DNA of 64,000 nt. Source: Sialis fuliginosa (taxonomy: Eukaryota; Arthropoda; Insecta; Megaloptera; Sialidae). The position numbers were made by a program, and so were the translations under genes. The notes below the pieces were generated by a model, which had not been told where the DNA came from, did no database searches, and saw only the letters and a list, made by a program, of their open reading frames with translations. Location of the stretch: the NCBI GenBank assembly GCA_961205875.1, contig OY540812.1:7502001-7566000 (forward strand), written 5' to 3'. Of this stretch, positions 34,440 to 47,130 are shown piece after piece. Position 1 is the first letter of the stretch. Each line of letters opens with the position of its first letter.

Positions 34440-34720
34440 TATTTTTAACTGTTGAACAGTCACCAACCCTCGTCTTTTGAAAAACCCCTAACAATTGTCG
34501 AACAAATACCATCACTCGTGTACTTCATCTATGGATAAACAACATCAATGCATTAATTTGATATCTCGCACGACCCTTTATTAGAATACTGTCAAATACC
34601 CGTATCACCCAGACAAAGACGAACAACGGTAATCACGTTAACCGTCTCTCTCATTGAAACGGCTTTAAACATGCGATGTTTGTTATATTTGGGAATGAAT
34701 CCAATCAGAGACCGTTCATT
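34440..34720. promoter_or_regulatory. Island with a consensus GCM site
   Basis: ACCCGTAT at 34598-34605 is the complement of ATACGGGT, a perfect match to the GCM recognition sequence ATRCGGGY. Nearby are ACAATTGT (34491-34498, Sox-like palindrome) and CTCTCTCATTGAAACGGC. The tract is GC-richer than its flanks. Autoregulation of gcm is known in flies; this site is only a candidate. Confidence 0.3.
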
Positions 34721-35211
34721 TGATGATTGTATTTCAATTTTGTGTGTTATTCTGTTACCGCATGTATGTATGTACAGAAAGAGATAGATAACATTGTTTT
34801 GTGTTGTTCGTGGGAGTTATATTATTTATTCCTACGCAAAAATTTATTTGTTGCACGTTTCTGTAACTGATTCGATTACGCGTGTTTACGTAAAACCAAA
34901 TCGAAATTAATTTTGGGGTTTTGAATTCATGAGCAAACTTGAATTTGTTTCCAGATTGCTGAGTAACGTGGTTTGATGTGTTGTGTATATTGTACATAAC
35001 ACATTATGTAAAGCTGCACATATTGAATGGGTTTTTCTATGGAGAAATTAACTGGTGTTTGAATATTCAGTAAATAATTGATATTTGTTATATTGTACTG
35101 TTTATTTTCAACTATGGATTCATAATATTACTTGAATAATATTTACTTAATATTTAATAATAATTACACATTTTTTTAAAGGAGTATCTGTACTCTGTAA
35201 GCATATAGAAC

Positions 35212-35645
35212 CAGTTCTCGATTTACGGCTACCCCGACTAACAACCATTTGGACTTACAATCGAGAGTAAAATAGTAAACAAACATTTTTTTAAACACAA
35301 ATGATGAAAAAAATCCAGAATAAGCCCTATGGAAGGGGATTTTTGTCTACAGACGTACTATATGGGTACCAAACTTCATCGCACTCCGAATGTGTTCTAT
35401 TTAAATCTCTTCGTTACCTGTATTATTAAAATATGTTAATATTATGTATGTAATTATTTACTTATATGTACAATAATGTGCATATGTAGTTAACAATTAG
35501 TAATCAGAAATAAAAACTATTAACGTACTATACATACATTTTATGTCTATTATTTCTAAAAAAAAAATTGTATGTAATTCGACTTACGACCATTTGACTT
35601 ACGTCCAAGGTTGCGGAACAGAACCTTGTCGTAAATCGAGAACTA
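35212..35645. mobile_element. Tigger/pogo-like non-autonomous element
   Basis: The ends are CAGTTCTCGATTTACGGC and GTCGTAAATCGAGAACTA. Subterminal ACGACCATTTGACTTACGTC repeats the same text. Tips of the CAGT...CGACTTACG type are characteristic of pogo/Tigger elements. It is 434 bp with no transposase. Confidence 0.75.
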
Positions 35646-37239
35646 TCTTCCGAAAAGCTATACCTATACATAAAAATATTCTCTACATCAGAGAATAGAA
35701 ATCAAATAGTTTAACACTCACACATACAGTATTTCCAGGTCCGTATTTACACATTTTGAAGTTCTTGAATCTCAATCGAAAAGATTTTTTTATCCCCCCT
35801 CCCCCAAATTATTAAAGCATACGTTAGGTTAGGTTATCATAATAATACAAGAGCTTTTATTTTTTGCTCTTAAGTACCCAAAAAACATTTAAAGAACTTA
35901 GTAAAAAGTTTCTTGATTTAATAATTTAATATGTGAAAAACAGGATTCTTATTAAATAAAAATATGAAGAAGATCAAAAATTTATTGTGAAAAACATAAA
36001 ATATGATTTGTATATTTAAGATATGCCAGATTAAGCAGTAAGTAATATTTCAAAAAAATATTATTTAAATGAAAAGATTAGAAATTAAGATATCATTAAA
36101 ATAAAGATTATTTTTTCTTCGATGTGCTGTTTAGTTCCACTTAAAACCAAATTAGGCAATTAGTAAAACTTATAAAGATGTTATCTGCTTCTTAATGCTT
36201 TAAAACGTTTTAGTAGATGTTGGTAGTAATCAATATTTTTTTAATAAAAAATATAAAATTATTATCTATGTAAACAACTATACATGAAAATTTACATTTT
36301 CGTGATTTTTATCAATCCAAGATATGATGTTTTGATTTGATATAGCCAAGTATTTAATCTTGTTAGTAGAACTGCACACGAGATGAGAATTATATAAGTT
36401 TAGTTTCGTTTTTTGTAACTGAAATCTCGTTTCAGCCTTGAATTCCACAACTGACAGTATTGTCTCGTGATAATTGAAGCCATCTCATTTTGATCTTGTT
36501 TTATGAAGAAATTGGTTCATAGATTTGTCCGACAACGAGATCGAGAGAAATCTCAAATATGTAAAACACAAATCTAATATTTTAATTTAATTAATGATTT
36601 TTAACTGAGATTATCGTCTCGAATTCATCTAATTAAAATTCAAATTGTATCGTCTCGGTCTCGTCTGGTCTGAATTTTTTAATTGAAATATTAAAGAATC
36701 AAAGAAAATTATTTTCTTTTATCTATAAAAAGTCTAGGCCTAAATTTTAAGAAATATAAATTTGACAATATCAAAATATATAAAAAAAATTGTGTTTTAA
36801 TAAACCGAAAAATATTCATTCTATTTCCCTTATTTATTTATTATTGAAATGTTATATATCAACAGATAAAATAATTTTAGATATTAAGGAAATAATCCTT
36901 TATTCATTGAAAAAAATATAATGAAACATAATACAAAAATAATCTATTTTATTAAAATATCTATTCGAAATTAAATACCAATTTGATTAAGATAATATTT
37001 CAATAAACAGAATTCTCAAATCCAAAAAACATAATGAAAAAAAACCTAATCGGATCATTTAACAATTCGATCGAATTATTCAACAATCAAATACTTTCAA
37101 TAGAAAATCAAAATCCGTAAAAAATCGCTTACTAACCACTTGCCTATTATAATGTAAAAATTAAATTCATGATTTTACTTTATCAAGTATTTTTAAATGA
37201 TCAAGCCGAAGTTTATAAAAGCGCAACTGTTATGGATTA
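35646..37239. other. AT-rich DNA; only MITE U copy 4 recognised
   Basis: Apart from the degraded hAT MITE at 36372-36680 and a short GTTAGGTTAGGTTA tract at 35824, no gene, hairpin or repeat could be supported. Confidence 0.5.
36372..36680. mobile_element. hAT-type MITE family U, copy 4 (degraded)
   Basis: Landmarks are GCACACGAGATGAGAATTAT, CCACAACTGACAGTATTGTC, ACAACGAGATCGAGAGAAAT and TATCGTCTCGGTCTCGTC. The ends are too worn to place. Confidence 0.6.
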
Positions 37240-37445
37240 TAAGTTTCTGTCAGCTTTTGACGTTCGATCAATCTAAAGCACCCTTTAGTGACTGGTGTTC
37301 CCACCAAAACATATGCCTCCACAATTGTCGGGGATGGTGTCAGGGGGATGATTAGTGCCTACTACAACCCCTCAGAGACTCTCTCAATAAACGATCTATC
37401 AATCATAATCATTTGTTGCTCCTCTGTGTACACCCACTAATGTTT
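37240..37445. promoter_or_regulatory. Island with Sox and homeodomain-like motifs
   Basis: ACAATTGT (37321-37328), GATCAATCTAAAG, GGGATGATTAGTGCC and CGATCTATCAATCATAATC sit in a GC-richer tract. It is a candidate conserved element; no reading frame. Confidence 0.28.
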
Positions 37446-38149
37446 ATACTTGTACTTTTGTGCAATAGTATAACAATTTTTAATTCATTAATATTAACTT
37501 ACAGTATATTACATTCGAATATAAATTATATTCCTTAGAATTTTTATACAAACGAAAAAATTATGATATTTACATCAATTTTACTTCCATGTACCGCAGG
37601 AAATCCGAGATAAGAGCAGATTCTAATTGTACTACCTTCAAAACTTAAGGAAAAGTGCGTGTGTGTACTGGATGTAGAATTTTCTTTCGTTCACGATACT
37701 ACTGTAAAAATGCACCGATTTGAATTAATTTTTGAGAAAATTTTTGTCTCAGTGAGTACTCCAGAACTATTGATTTTGGTGCTAGTCGGATAAGAGGTCA
37801 TGGCAAATCCCCCCCCCCCCCCAAAATATACATATATAATAAAAATAAAAATAAATTTTAAAACAATTAATTAGAAAAAACAACTTAGGTACATAAGTAC
37901 CGCTTTACCTCTACCTTCTCCCACGTAAGGATTCGTAAGGTTTTACGAATCCCCCATATTTCCTCTCAAAATCTTACGTGAAATATGGTCGCTCTCATAC
38001 TAAAAATAAAAATATATAAAAAGTAGAACTAGAATTAAGTTTAATACTTAATGAATATTTTAAGTTTTTTGAACTAGAAAATTTCGAGATGAATATTATA
38101 CGAGTATAACATATGTTGGGAAATCGAACCTTGAATAGTGTATTCTTTT

Positions 38150-38480
38150 TTATACCTCATCTTAACCCAGGGCAAGAGCGATGAGGTCACATTGACATAC
38201 ACTCAAGTCTTATAAATTAAGACAATGAATTGAACAAAGTATATGACCCAAGCATTGACATGTAAACAAAAATCAACCCTCCTCCTATAAAAATAAAACT
38301 ATTATTTAAACGACATCAAAGAAAGAATGGGCGATTGATTAATTAGAAGATAGGCGACAGAGAACACAATCTGTTACGGAGCTGCCACTTCTATTTAACT
38401 GTGCATTAATTGAGTGACTCATCACTGCAACACCACTGCTTTTGGTTGGGGTTCTAAGAACGCACGAACCGGGCAAATTG
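38150..38480. promoter_or_regulatory. Island with AP-1 and homeodomain motifs
   Basis: TGACTCA (38415-38421) is a perfect AP-1 site. GATTGATTAATTAG and GCATTAATTGAG flank TCTGTTACGGAGCTGCCAC. Function is inferred. Confidence 0.28.
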
Positions 38481-38667
38481 GTTATATGAGAAAGCGAGGA
38501 TGTTTCAATATTACTATAATGTAAAATATATCAATATTAATAATTTGATATAAAAGTTGGCACAACTATAAATATGAAACCAGTTATTCTACAATATTGC
38601 GCAGTTATTTTAGATATACATATATGATGAACAATAGACAATCTTCCTGTACTTTAATATATCTTTA

Positions 38668-38969
38668 ATGCTCGGTATTATAAAGAATTTACTTGAGTGC
38701 AAATTCAAATTAGCTCCCAGCTAACGCTATCTGCTAGGTATTAAATATAAATGACAACCACTCATAGATGTAGCCAATGAAATCGCACATATAATGACTT
38801 TGACGCATGCGTATTAAGTAGAAATCAGCGACTTAAAATAAATGCTGCCAAGTGTACCTCATAAAATGCATAGCATTTACATTATTATACATTTATTACC
38901 ACTGCTTTAAAATATCGAGCAATTTCACAACAATTTGACTCCCAGTAGATAGATTATAATACCAGGCAT
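38668..38969. mobile_element. MITE family A, copy 2 (inverted core)
   Basis: The ends are ATGCTCGGTATTATAAAG and TTATAATACCAGGCAT. The core carries TGCTGCCAAGTGTACCTCAT, which is the reverse complement of the core of copy 1, so the element sits in the opposite orientation. Its right subterminal repeat is more diverged than that of copies 1 and 3. Confidence 0.8.
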
Positions 38970-39439
38970 ACATTGTTCTTTAAATATTTTGTTTTGAACA
39001 TTTTAAAACTAAAGCATTAAAATGGAAACAAAACAATAAATAGGATACATAAATTAATTCACTATGAGAATAAAGGTAGGCAAGTCTAGCAAATGATTAG
39101 AATTAGGTTATATTTAAAAATACACATTAGAGTGTGTAAAAAAATCGATATTTTTTCCTCGCTCTCGTTACGAAATAAGGTAGTTTATGACCCAAAATAA
39201 ATCCCCCCCCCCACATAGATTACCCTCTAATTCAATTTTAAGAGGTGCCACGAGAATGGTCCTGTTTCCTATTTAAATATAATGGAAAAATTATTCTTTT
39301 GTATTAAAGTAGGTATTACTGATTCATGATAACTGATAACAAAATTTATGTGCGTTTTTATAACTTAAATAAGTTTAGGTATAAAATAAATACAAATGTT
39401 TCATAGTATCTATATGTATATAATAGGTATATATGGTAC

Positions 39440-39580
39440 CTGTAAGATCAGTACTTCTGTACAGTTTTACCAACCCCCTAGTTAAATTCAGAACGCCACA
39501 GCGTCCCCCACAATCGTTCAAGTTCTCGTTTATCTCAGCATCAAACATCAGCTGCGGAATCCACTGAAGGGTCGTAATTA
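39440..39580. promoter_or_regulatory. Small GC-richer island
   Basis: GAACGCCACAGCGTCCCCCA and CAGCTGCGGAATCCACTGAA stand out against AT-rich flanks; CAGCTG is an E-box. No more can be said. Confidence 0.2.
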
Positions 39581-39776
39581 TCGTATGTTATATGCATAAA
39601 AATTAGCTGGTTTATATACAGAATGAATATTTTGTATATAGTTATGCATGGTTGGTTATGGATATACACAATTATGGAAACTGTACATTTCTAACAATAT
39701 ATCATTAATGTTGGATGTGTTCAACAAATGAATAGATATTTTCATAATAATTTTTGATTTTAGGATATGTAATTTA

Positions 39777-39910
39777 TAGGGCTGTACGTAGAAGTGAAAA
39801 ATTATATCGAGACCGAGACGATATTAACCTTGATTATAAGACTCATTGTATTTCAAAATTTCATTGAGAATAAATAGTAATTTAAAAAAAAATACACACA
39901 AATTCGAGAC
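39777..39910. mobile_element. hAT-type MITE family U, copy 5 (one end only)
   Basis: It starts TAGGGCTGTACGTAGAAG, then ATCGAGACCGAGACGATATT, matching the terminus of copy 3. The opposite end was not found, so this is a partial copy. Confidence 0.6.
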
Positions 39911-40638
39911 ATTGAAATAATATTATTTTTGCCTGGCGTTTTTTTGTCAGTATTTCGCCAGTTTCTATATAAATTAATCAATTACTAATAATCTTTGACA
40001 TATATACTAATTACTGTTTTTGTAGTTGGGAAGATTCTAGCTCTTTTATGAACATTATTTTAAATATTTTAAAGGTTTATTGTTTTTTTTTATGTTTTAT
40101 TATAGAATATTGTCTAGACTTATTTTCAGTTTTTAGATACTATCTGCATGTAACATTAGTTAAAAATTGCAACGTATCCCCTATAATGTTATTAACAAAT
40201 GTTAATTGACAAAATGTAGTACCTATCAAAATTAATTATCTTTTCAATTCTCTGAAATTACGAGTATGAACGTAAAATCATAATACTAAAATACTAATCA
40301 AAATATCACATTCATTAAACACATAAAAATAATTTTAAATTACATTGTTAATCAACGAGAGACTCGTAGACACCAAAAAAACAGTGGTTACCAATTATTT
40401 ACCAGCATGTTTACATAAAATTTTCAACTTATTGAAAAAATTATATTTAAGATTTTATTATATTTAGATATACTATATTAAATAAACTGTTTAATTCATT
40501 AAAAATGTATTCATTTGAGGTTTTGTACCTAAATGGTATTATTTTAAAAATCACATAATATCTTATACCAATACTTACTCAAAATTTTAATACAAATATT
40601 AAGGTATGTTATACGCATTAAAAAATATATATAGCTAT

Positions 40639-40851
40639 GGATCTTGGCTTCTGGGTGTAAGCCGCGTCGATTTGGTCGTGTTATCGGCCAACGTTTCGTC
40701 AGGGTTCTTCTAAAAATGCAACAGAGGCGAGCGTTGGCACTCGTTAAATACTAGTTTAGACAGCGCTGAAGATGTCCATTGCAATATGTGACGAAACGTT
40801 GACCGATAACACGACTAAATCGATACGGCTTACAACCAGAAGCCAAGATCC
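40639..40851. mobile_element. Long palindrome with GACGAAACGTT core
   Basis: GGATCTTGGCTTCTGG and GTCGTGTTATCGGCCAACG on the left are complemented by GACCGATAACACGAC and CCAGAAGCCAAGATCC on the right. Arms are about 62 bases and the loop about 90. AAGATGTCC...GACGAAACGTTG text of this kind is frequent near Penelope-like and related retroelement tails, but no coding part is present, so the class is open. Confidence 0.7.
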
Positions 40852-41039
40852 ATACCAAGATCACCGCGGAAGCCTTAAGACTTGTATATGTGTATATAAC
40901 TGTCCAAAAATAAAATAATATGATTAAACAATTTTATTTGTATAATATCAAGAAATAATTTTTGTATAGGTACATAATTTATTTCAATATATATCTACTT
41001 ATAAACTTGAATAAGTTTTACCGAAAATAGAGAAGTAAA

Positions 41040-41285
41040 TTCTGTTCAATATTAGTATCTGATCAATGACGCAGTGCAAACATATCTAGGACCACTGACA
41101 CAAGGATGATGGGCCCAGCCACAACAATTGTGAAGAGGCACGGCGCATTATTATGCATCTGATTAATTTAATTGTTTCAATTGAAACACGTTGGTGTCAT
41201 GTGCTAGAGACCCGGAACGTCAGCTGCCGACGCTCGTGCGATATGGAATCTCGTCGTAGGGGGAGACGAATTATTTTAATTTTTA
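41040..41285. promoter_or_regulatory. Island with Sox palindrome and homeodomain cluster
   Basis: ACAATTGT at 41124-41131 is followed by TTATTATGCATCTGATTAAT and TTTAATTGTTTCAATTGAA. CAGCTG and GACGCTCGTGCG lie to the right. This is among the most motif-dense GC-richer tracts of the window. Enhancer status is inferred. Confidence 0.32.
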
Positions 41286-42420
41286 TTCAATTTATATTCA
41301 TTGTGCGTTATATAACGTAATGACTTTTTTAAAGATGGGTTGTGTGGTGAGTTTATATATTATTTTTTGGATCCTATATATTTTTTTGTATTCTTGATTG
41401 AAAATTGATATAATTCTGCATTTCATGGTAACCTAAATGACGTACCTGAAATGAAAATACACATTTTGTGAATACTTAAATCAACATTTGACTGTTCTCG
41501 TATTGATGAGATTGTTGAAGATGTATAATAAAGTGCAGAGTAGCCCAAAAGTAGATATGCAGTTGTTCCATTTCGAAAGCATTTGTGGACATTGATATGA
41601 ACCGGAATTTGTGTCGTATTGTGTGAGTGTTACAATGTTTTGGACAAGTTCAAGGAGGCATTTCGATTACTAATGTAAATGTAATTAACAATGCAATAAA
41701 ATGTAAATAAATTGTATCGTATATAGCCAATCTAAATTGCTCCACGGATCTAACCTAAAATTTTTCGAGGGTCGCACATTTTTTTTCTCTCTAAAATGTT
41801 TTCCATAATTTGTTAGATATCTGGTTTTACAACAAATTTCGTACTTATTGAATATTTTTCTGATCAATTTAATTTTTTGAAGTAGAATTACATCTTCCCC
41901 GGTGCACGGTAACCTTGGAACACGAATGTAAAAAAAATATGTCACCTTTCGAAAGCTTATATCTCCAGAACTAATAATCATAAAGTAATAAATAAAACGT
42001 CAATAAATTTATAACAAGATTTTGGAGCCTGATTTCTTCTATCTAAAAAAAGTCGTATGGGAGTGTAGGAGTAAACAAATTTACCCCTATCTCGCATAGG
42101 AGCCGTGATATTTACAATTTTGTATAATAAATAAATAGTGAAAAAAAAAAATTCAATATTTCGTTCTGTCACATTCGATCAAAAATATTTCAAAATTTTA
42201 TTTTGTATTATAAAAATAGTTTTAACAATTAAAATTTGTTAATATTAAAAAAAAAACGGGAAGTTAAAACCAATTTCAGACATTCTGAAATACCCGGTAC
42301 TAAAACATATTTTTTTCTATTCTTTAGTGATCTCCAGTTGATTTTTTTTTATTAACTTTGAATTCAGTATAATACTCATTTTAACTTCATGAGTAATTTT
42401 TCAGTAAAATCCAGTAGGCA
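41286..42420. other. AT-rich DNA, nothing recognised
   Basis: The frames at 41685-41981 and 41978-42172 (minus) carry no domain signature. The text resembles unassigned repeat debris (CGAAAGCTTATATCTCCAGA). Confidence 0.45.
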
Positions 42421-42424
42421 CTGT

Positions 42425-42938
42425 CTAAGGCGGCTATTACACTATCAAATAAATATGTCAAAGATCTTTGACAAAGATTTGATCATATTTTTTTGATAAA
42501 ATACAGATTTTGTTTTATTACACTACATAAAATATTTGATAATATTTTCTCAATATTATCTAGGGATATTTTCTTCTTTTTTGGTGCCTTTTGAATATCA
42601 GTGAGTGGATGTTCGTCAATTGACGCGATCGAGGTTTGAATTTACAACCGTGTATTGTGGTTTTTATAATCATTAAGAAGATTATCATATAATACTGGAT
42701 TTTGTTGATATTCATATATTAATAATTATGTAACTGTAACTGTCAGTGATAACTTGGTAGTCGCCATTTTGTTTTTGACGTCAAAAACTTTGATCAAATA
42801 TAAGAGACTGTCATTAACTATGATCATATAAATATTATGAAGGTAAATATTATAAAAGTTGACTTATTACACTGTCATATTTCTTTGATCAAAGAAATTT
42901 TATCATATTTCTTTGATAGTGTAATAGCCGCCTAAGGA
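42425..42938. mobile_element. MITE with 25-bp TIRs, about 510 bp
   Basis: The left end AAGGCGGCTATTACACTATC is matched by the complement of GATAGTGTAATAGCCGCCT on the right. Subterminal TTGATCAAA and TTTGACAAAG palindromes and a second TTACACT motif lie just inside each end. No transposase is visible. Confidence 0.88.
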
Positions 42939-43104
42939 AAGAGCCCCGTAAATAAATAAAGTATTTTTTTGCGTGAGGATTTTTTTCGCTACTCAGCCAA
43001 ATATACAGATCAAAATAAAAATAAAGTCTTCACGCATTCAATGATATTCATTTCATAGAGGACAAATATATTTAAAAAGTTATTATACTAGATATACCTG
43101 CAAG

Positions 43105-43290
43105 TTTAGACACGTAACAAATGTCGCGCAATTCAGCACCCTTCAATACCGGGCGTATCAATTTGCATTTTGCATACATTACATACCGGTCAATTAGACC
43201 ATGTGTTTGTCTCGGTGGTCAGCGTACACACGTGTCCTGTAGCGTCCTCGGTTATCCGCCGCTTTATCTCAACTCGATGCGTTTTAGATT
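43105..43290. promoter_or_regulatory. GC-richer island
   Basis: GTCGCGCAATTCAGCACCC, CGTGTCCTGTAGCGTCCTCG and CGCCGCTTTATCTCAACTCG contrast with AT-rich flanks. TTTATCT is a GATA-type site. The 88-codon frame over it has no known domain. Confidence 0.22.
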
Positions 43291-43459
43291 AGTTAACACG
43301 CGTGTTAAGTACAAACATAGAAATAAGTGCTTTAAAATGCATATTAGTTACAATTTCTATGTAGAATTATTTCTGAATGAGTCATAAAACATCAAGTAGG
43401 TGTAACTTTTGTTTTCTTATGATAAAGATTGAATCTACTGAATATGAAATTATCGATTA

Positions 43460-43666
43460 CAGTAGAACCTCGATCATCCAGATTGTAGAAATAATAAAAA
43501 CAAAATAATTATCTTGTATTGGGTATGTATTTAAATATACAGTGAAGCTATTTCAATTTAAATTATTCATATACGAGTACCAAATTTTTTTCTTACAATT
43601 ATTCGAATTTTTCGCTATCCGGACAATCGTAATCTCCATTTACCCCAAATAATCGAAGTTTTACAG
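43460..43666. mobile_element. Tigger/pogo-like MITE, 207 bp
   Basis: CAGTAGAACCTCGATCATCC on the left pairs with the complement of AATCGAAGTTTTACAG on the right. TA flanks both ends (43458-43459, 43667-43668), matching the TA target of Tc1/mariner/pogo. Confidence 0.82.
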
Positions 43667-43708
43667 TACACCCAAATAATGTATACTATCTATACATATA
43701 TTAATACT

Positions 43709-44167
43709 ATATGGGCTGAAAAGTCTTTGGTCTAACAATGAAAAAACTATTTTTTTCTTCGACATAATCTCCATCTAGAGTAATGCACTTGTTCCAACGG
43801 TCCTCTAACATTTCGATACCGGTTTTATAGTGGTTCGCGTCAAGTCCCTCAAAATAGGCGTTTGCTTCCAACTTGACCTTTTCATTAGAGTAAAATCTTT
43901 TGCCAGAGAGCCACATTTTCAATTTCGGAAAAAGGTGGTAGTCGCTGAGATCAGAAGAATACGGTGGGTGCGGAATCAAATCATAGCCGTCGTAACGTGA
44001 GTCTTGTGAGATGGTGCATTGTCTTGATGAAACAGCATTTATGGTATCCATCGTGCGTAAAGCTTTTTCATATATAAACATTCATGAAGGATATGACCAA
44101 CACGTTCTTTTGAGATGCCTATGGTGTTAGCTAGCTCACTTACTTTCACTTTGCGGCCATTTTTGAA
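43709..44167 (-). pseudogene. mariner (DD34D) transposon relic, internally deleted
   Basis: Reading on the minus strand, the N-terminal helix-turn-helix part NGRKVKVSELANTIGISKER and VGHILHECLYMKKLYARW (44165-44050) runs straight into FHQDNAPSHKTHVTTAMI, so about half of the catalytic domain between them is deleted. A frame change follows, then DLIPHPPYSSDL, YHLFPKLKMWLSGKRFYSNE and IEMLEDRWNKCITLDGDYVE to the C-terminus. The tip ATGGGCTGAAAAGTCTTTGG at 43711 corresponds to a mariner inverted repeat; the opposite tip is missing. The retained HQDN is the second catalytic Asp; the first is lost. Confidence 0.93.
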
Positions 44168-46880
44168 TTTAATTAGAAACAAATAACGTTAATTTAAAAC
44201 CTCTGCGGGTACCAAAAAATAGTCCTAGAATCTTAAGTAATATTTTTCTTAAAAATTAGTCTAATCTAAAATAATTATCTATTGTGTATTTATTATTAAT
44301 ATTTAATGAAAACCTCTTAGAACCCTTGACAGCACTTTAACATGTCGGAACAATCATCCCCTTTCCGACATTTCACCCTTTATTCAGTTCAATTACACTC
44401 ATTCGTTAAGCCCAAGAGTTTAAATTGTAATCTATGTTTAAAATCCTACAGAAGAATTATTTAAAATTGGTTTTGACATTTATTCTATTGCATTGAGCAT
44501 CGTATTTGTCATAGTAGGCTGACATTAATATCCGTTCTTTTTGGAGAATTGTTTCCGTTTTAAATTTTGCTCACTACATTTCCTTAGTGAGTTTGTGCAT
44601 TGAATAAAATGTAACTAACCCCTTTTTAAGTTGTATACATTTTACGATTCTTTGTGTTTAGAATATCAATTTAGTTGTATATTTTAAATTACGTTATATT
44701 ACGTATATTTTGTATTTATTTCACTATCATACATTTTAAAACTTGACAATTACATTATATTATATATTAGTATTATTGTCGAAGCTAAAACTAAATTCAA
44801 TTTGAATTATATAATAATAATAAATGTCAGGCGAGATTTTAAAATTAGTGTAAAAAAAAACGCGAAACAAAAAATTTGATTATATATTTTGAGGAGCTCA
44901 GGAAAAACACGACTTACCTATTCATTTTTGATCGTAAATTATTTTGCAATTTTTTTCAATTCTTGAGGTAGAAATATACATTTTTGCTTTCAATTTGTAA
45001 GAAAATATAATGGTTTTTCTTTTAAAAAATTTGGAAATCGACAATTTTGACCAAAAAGAAACCTTTTTTCAAAAATTAGTAATTATTATTATTATCAATA
45101 ATCATTAATTTTTAAGAATGATTTTAAGTGATTCATAGAACAATAATTAATGATTTCAAATGATCTACATAAAATAAAATAAAAAAGATATATTTTATGT
45201 GAAATTCAAAAGGGGATATTTTCATCAATACAGATCAAAAGGGAACGTTTTCAAATTTCAATTTTACATCATTTACAAAACTAAAGACTTATCCAATAAT
45301 GACCGAATGGAAAAAATTAAAATAAAAATAAGAAAAATGGAAATTCCTGAGCTGTAAATATGGGTATATGTACTTACAATTACAGTACAATCTTAATCAT
45401 AATATAATGAATAAATCGTATGATTAAAATATTTAAAAACAAATCATATTAAATTATTATTTACATATTGTCAAACTACAGTCAAACACAAAACTATTCA
45501 AATAAGCGTGTACGAATAGTTTAAAACGTATTTGCATTTGTAGAGTCCACAAAAACATCCCTGTCAATAACCACAATGTTTCATCCCCAAGCGAACCTCC
45601 CTTTAAACCCTATTGTTGTTATAACAGATATAGGATATCCCATTTTGTGGTAATAATCGCTACCCTATACCATATTCATTGTATATTAACACTATACATA
45701 TAATCCTATTTGTTGGTATTGTGTGTCGAACATCATAAATATATGTTACCTATAGATAACATTACAAGGAATTTGGTAAACGGAGATATACAGTATGTGG
45801 TATACGTGAAATACATATGTCTATCTCACTTTGTTAGTTTTAGTTGCTGGGGATTTCGATGCTCGATAAATTATCAATGTGACATAGAGTGGTCAATCAG
45901 ACAAAATATTTTTTATATGTTTTTTTATCGTTTGGTACAAGCATGCATAATTTTATTATTGACATTTTAAATGACCCGAAGAAAAATCTTGCATAGGCTG
46001 CTGCATTTGCATTTTTGCGTGTTTTTTTTTATATTTATTTTTTTAGTGATGGTACTTCAACTTCGTTATGTTTGATTCAGAATAAAAATAGGTGGTTTTG
46101 AGATTATCAATAGATAATTTGTTGATTGTTTAGTATTCTTTGGTCACGTGCATAAAAGTTCTTTGTTATTTTAGGTTTAAAAAATATACGTGAAATTGAT
46201 AACTGCCGAATAAAAATTAATGCTTCAGTAATAATCTTAAAGTGATTTAGGTTGTAATCTGTGTCATTATCTTAGCCAAAGTTTTATCACACAATGTGGG
46301 TCCTTAGATAATAACTAAACGGTTTAGACTCAGAAACCAATAATGTAATAACATATTAATAAAATTTCATCTATATTTTTAAAATAAATTAATAAAAATA
46401 TCTATAAAAAAATATTTAAATAATTTGTACGAGTTACTTATTATAAATATTAAAAAAATATTCAAGTAACCTTATAAAGGATAAACAAAATTACAGATAA
46501 TACAACATTTATATTAAATATTTTATTCTTATTCACACCGTTTCAAAAATAATTTAATAAAATCAAAAATTGACAAAAGTAAACATCCGTTTCCGGTTAT
46601 ATATTTTTTTCCCAGACGAAAATTAATGCTAAATATAAAAGTTCATCCTTTTATGTATTGTTGTTCTTGAGAACAGACCGACAGAAAGACAGACGTACAT
46701 ACATCATGGCAAAAAGGAAAGATCAAAATTGATATTTCCATCAAAATCTTGAATTCTATAAAAATCGACTAAAAAATAATTACTCTACATGTAGTTAGTG
46801 CATCTATGGTATATGGCGATATAAAAAAGTAAAAATGAAAAATGTGTCCCACTATCTAAAAATAAATTTATTAAACGCAT
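44168..46880. other. AT-rich DNA; one small GC-richer patch
   Basis: There is no recognisable gene in 2.7 kb. CCCCAAGCGAACCTCCCTTT (45588) marks a small GC-richer patch at 45540-45640. CAGACCGACAGAAAGACAGA at 46674 is typical of dispersed-repeat tails. Reading frames are short and without domains. Confidence 0.5.
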
Positions 46881-46889
46881 CAAAACGTT

Positions 46890-47130
46890 GCAATTCTTAC
46901 CACACGCACCCATACTTTACCTACCTTACACAAAAAACCGCTCACCCGGCACCTGGTCGAGTGTTATCTGCCGTGTGCGGTTACCGGCGACCAGGGGCGC
47001 AGGGTGGTGGGGGTGAGTCGAACGCGTACGCCCGTAGGGGTCGCACGTGACCCCCAGCCTACGGCCACGCGACCTCTCTAATTCGCCATTGTGTTACGCA
47101 AGTTCTGGTCGAATGTAAGAATCCTGCAGA
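46890..47130. promoter_or_regulatory. CpG-rich island
   Basis: CACCCGGCACCTGGTCGAG, GTGCGGTTACCGGCGACC, GAACGCGTACGCCCGTAGG and GGTCGCACGTGACCCCC make this one of the most CpG-dense tracts. CACGTG and CACCTG are E-boxes. It could be an enhancer or promoter; the plus-strand frame lacks a domain. Confidence 0.3.

Noticed and set aside
37790-37825. C/A homopolymer tract
   Set aside because: Simple sequence, possibly with assembly uncertainty; no feature implied.
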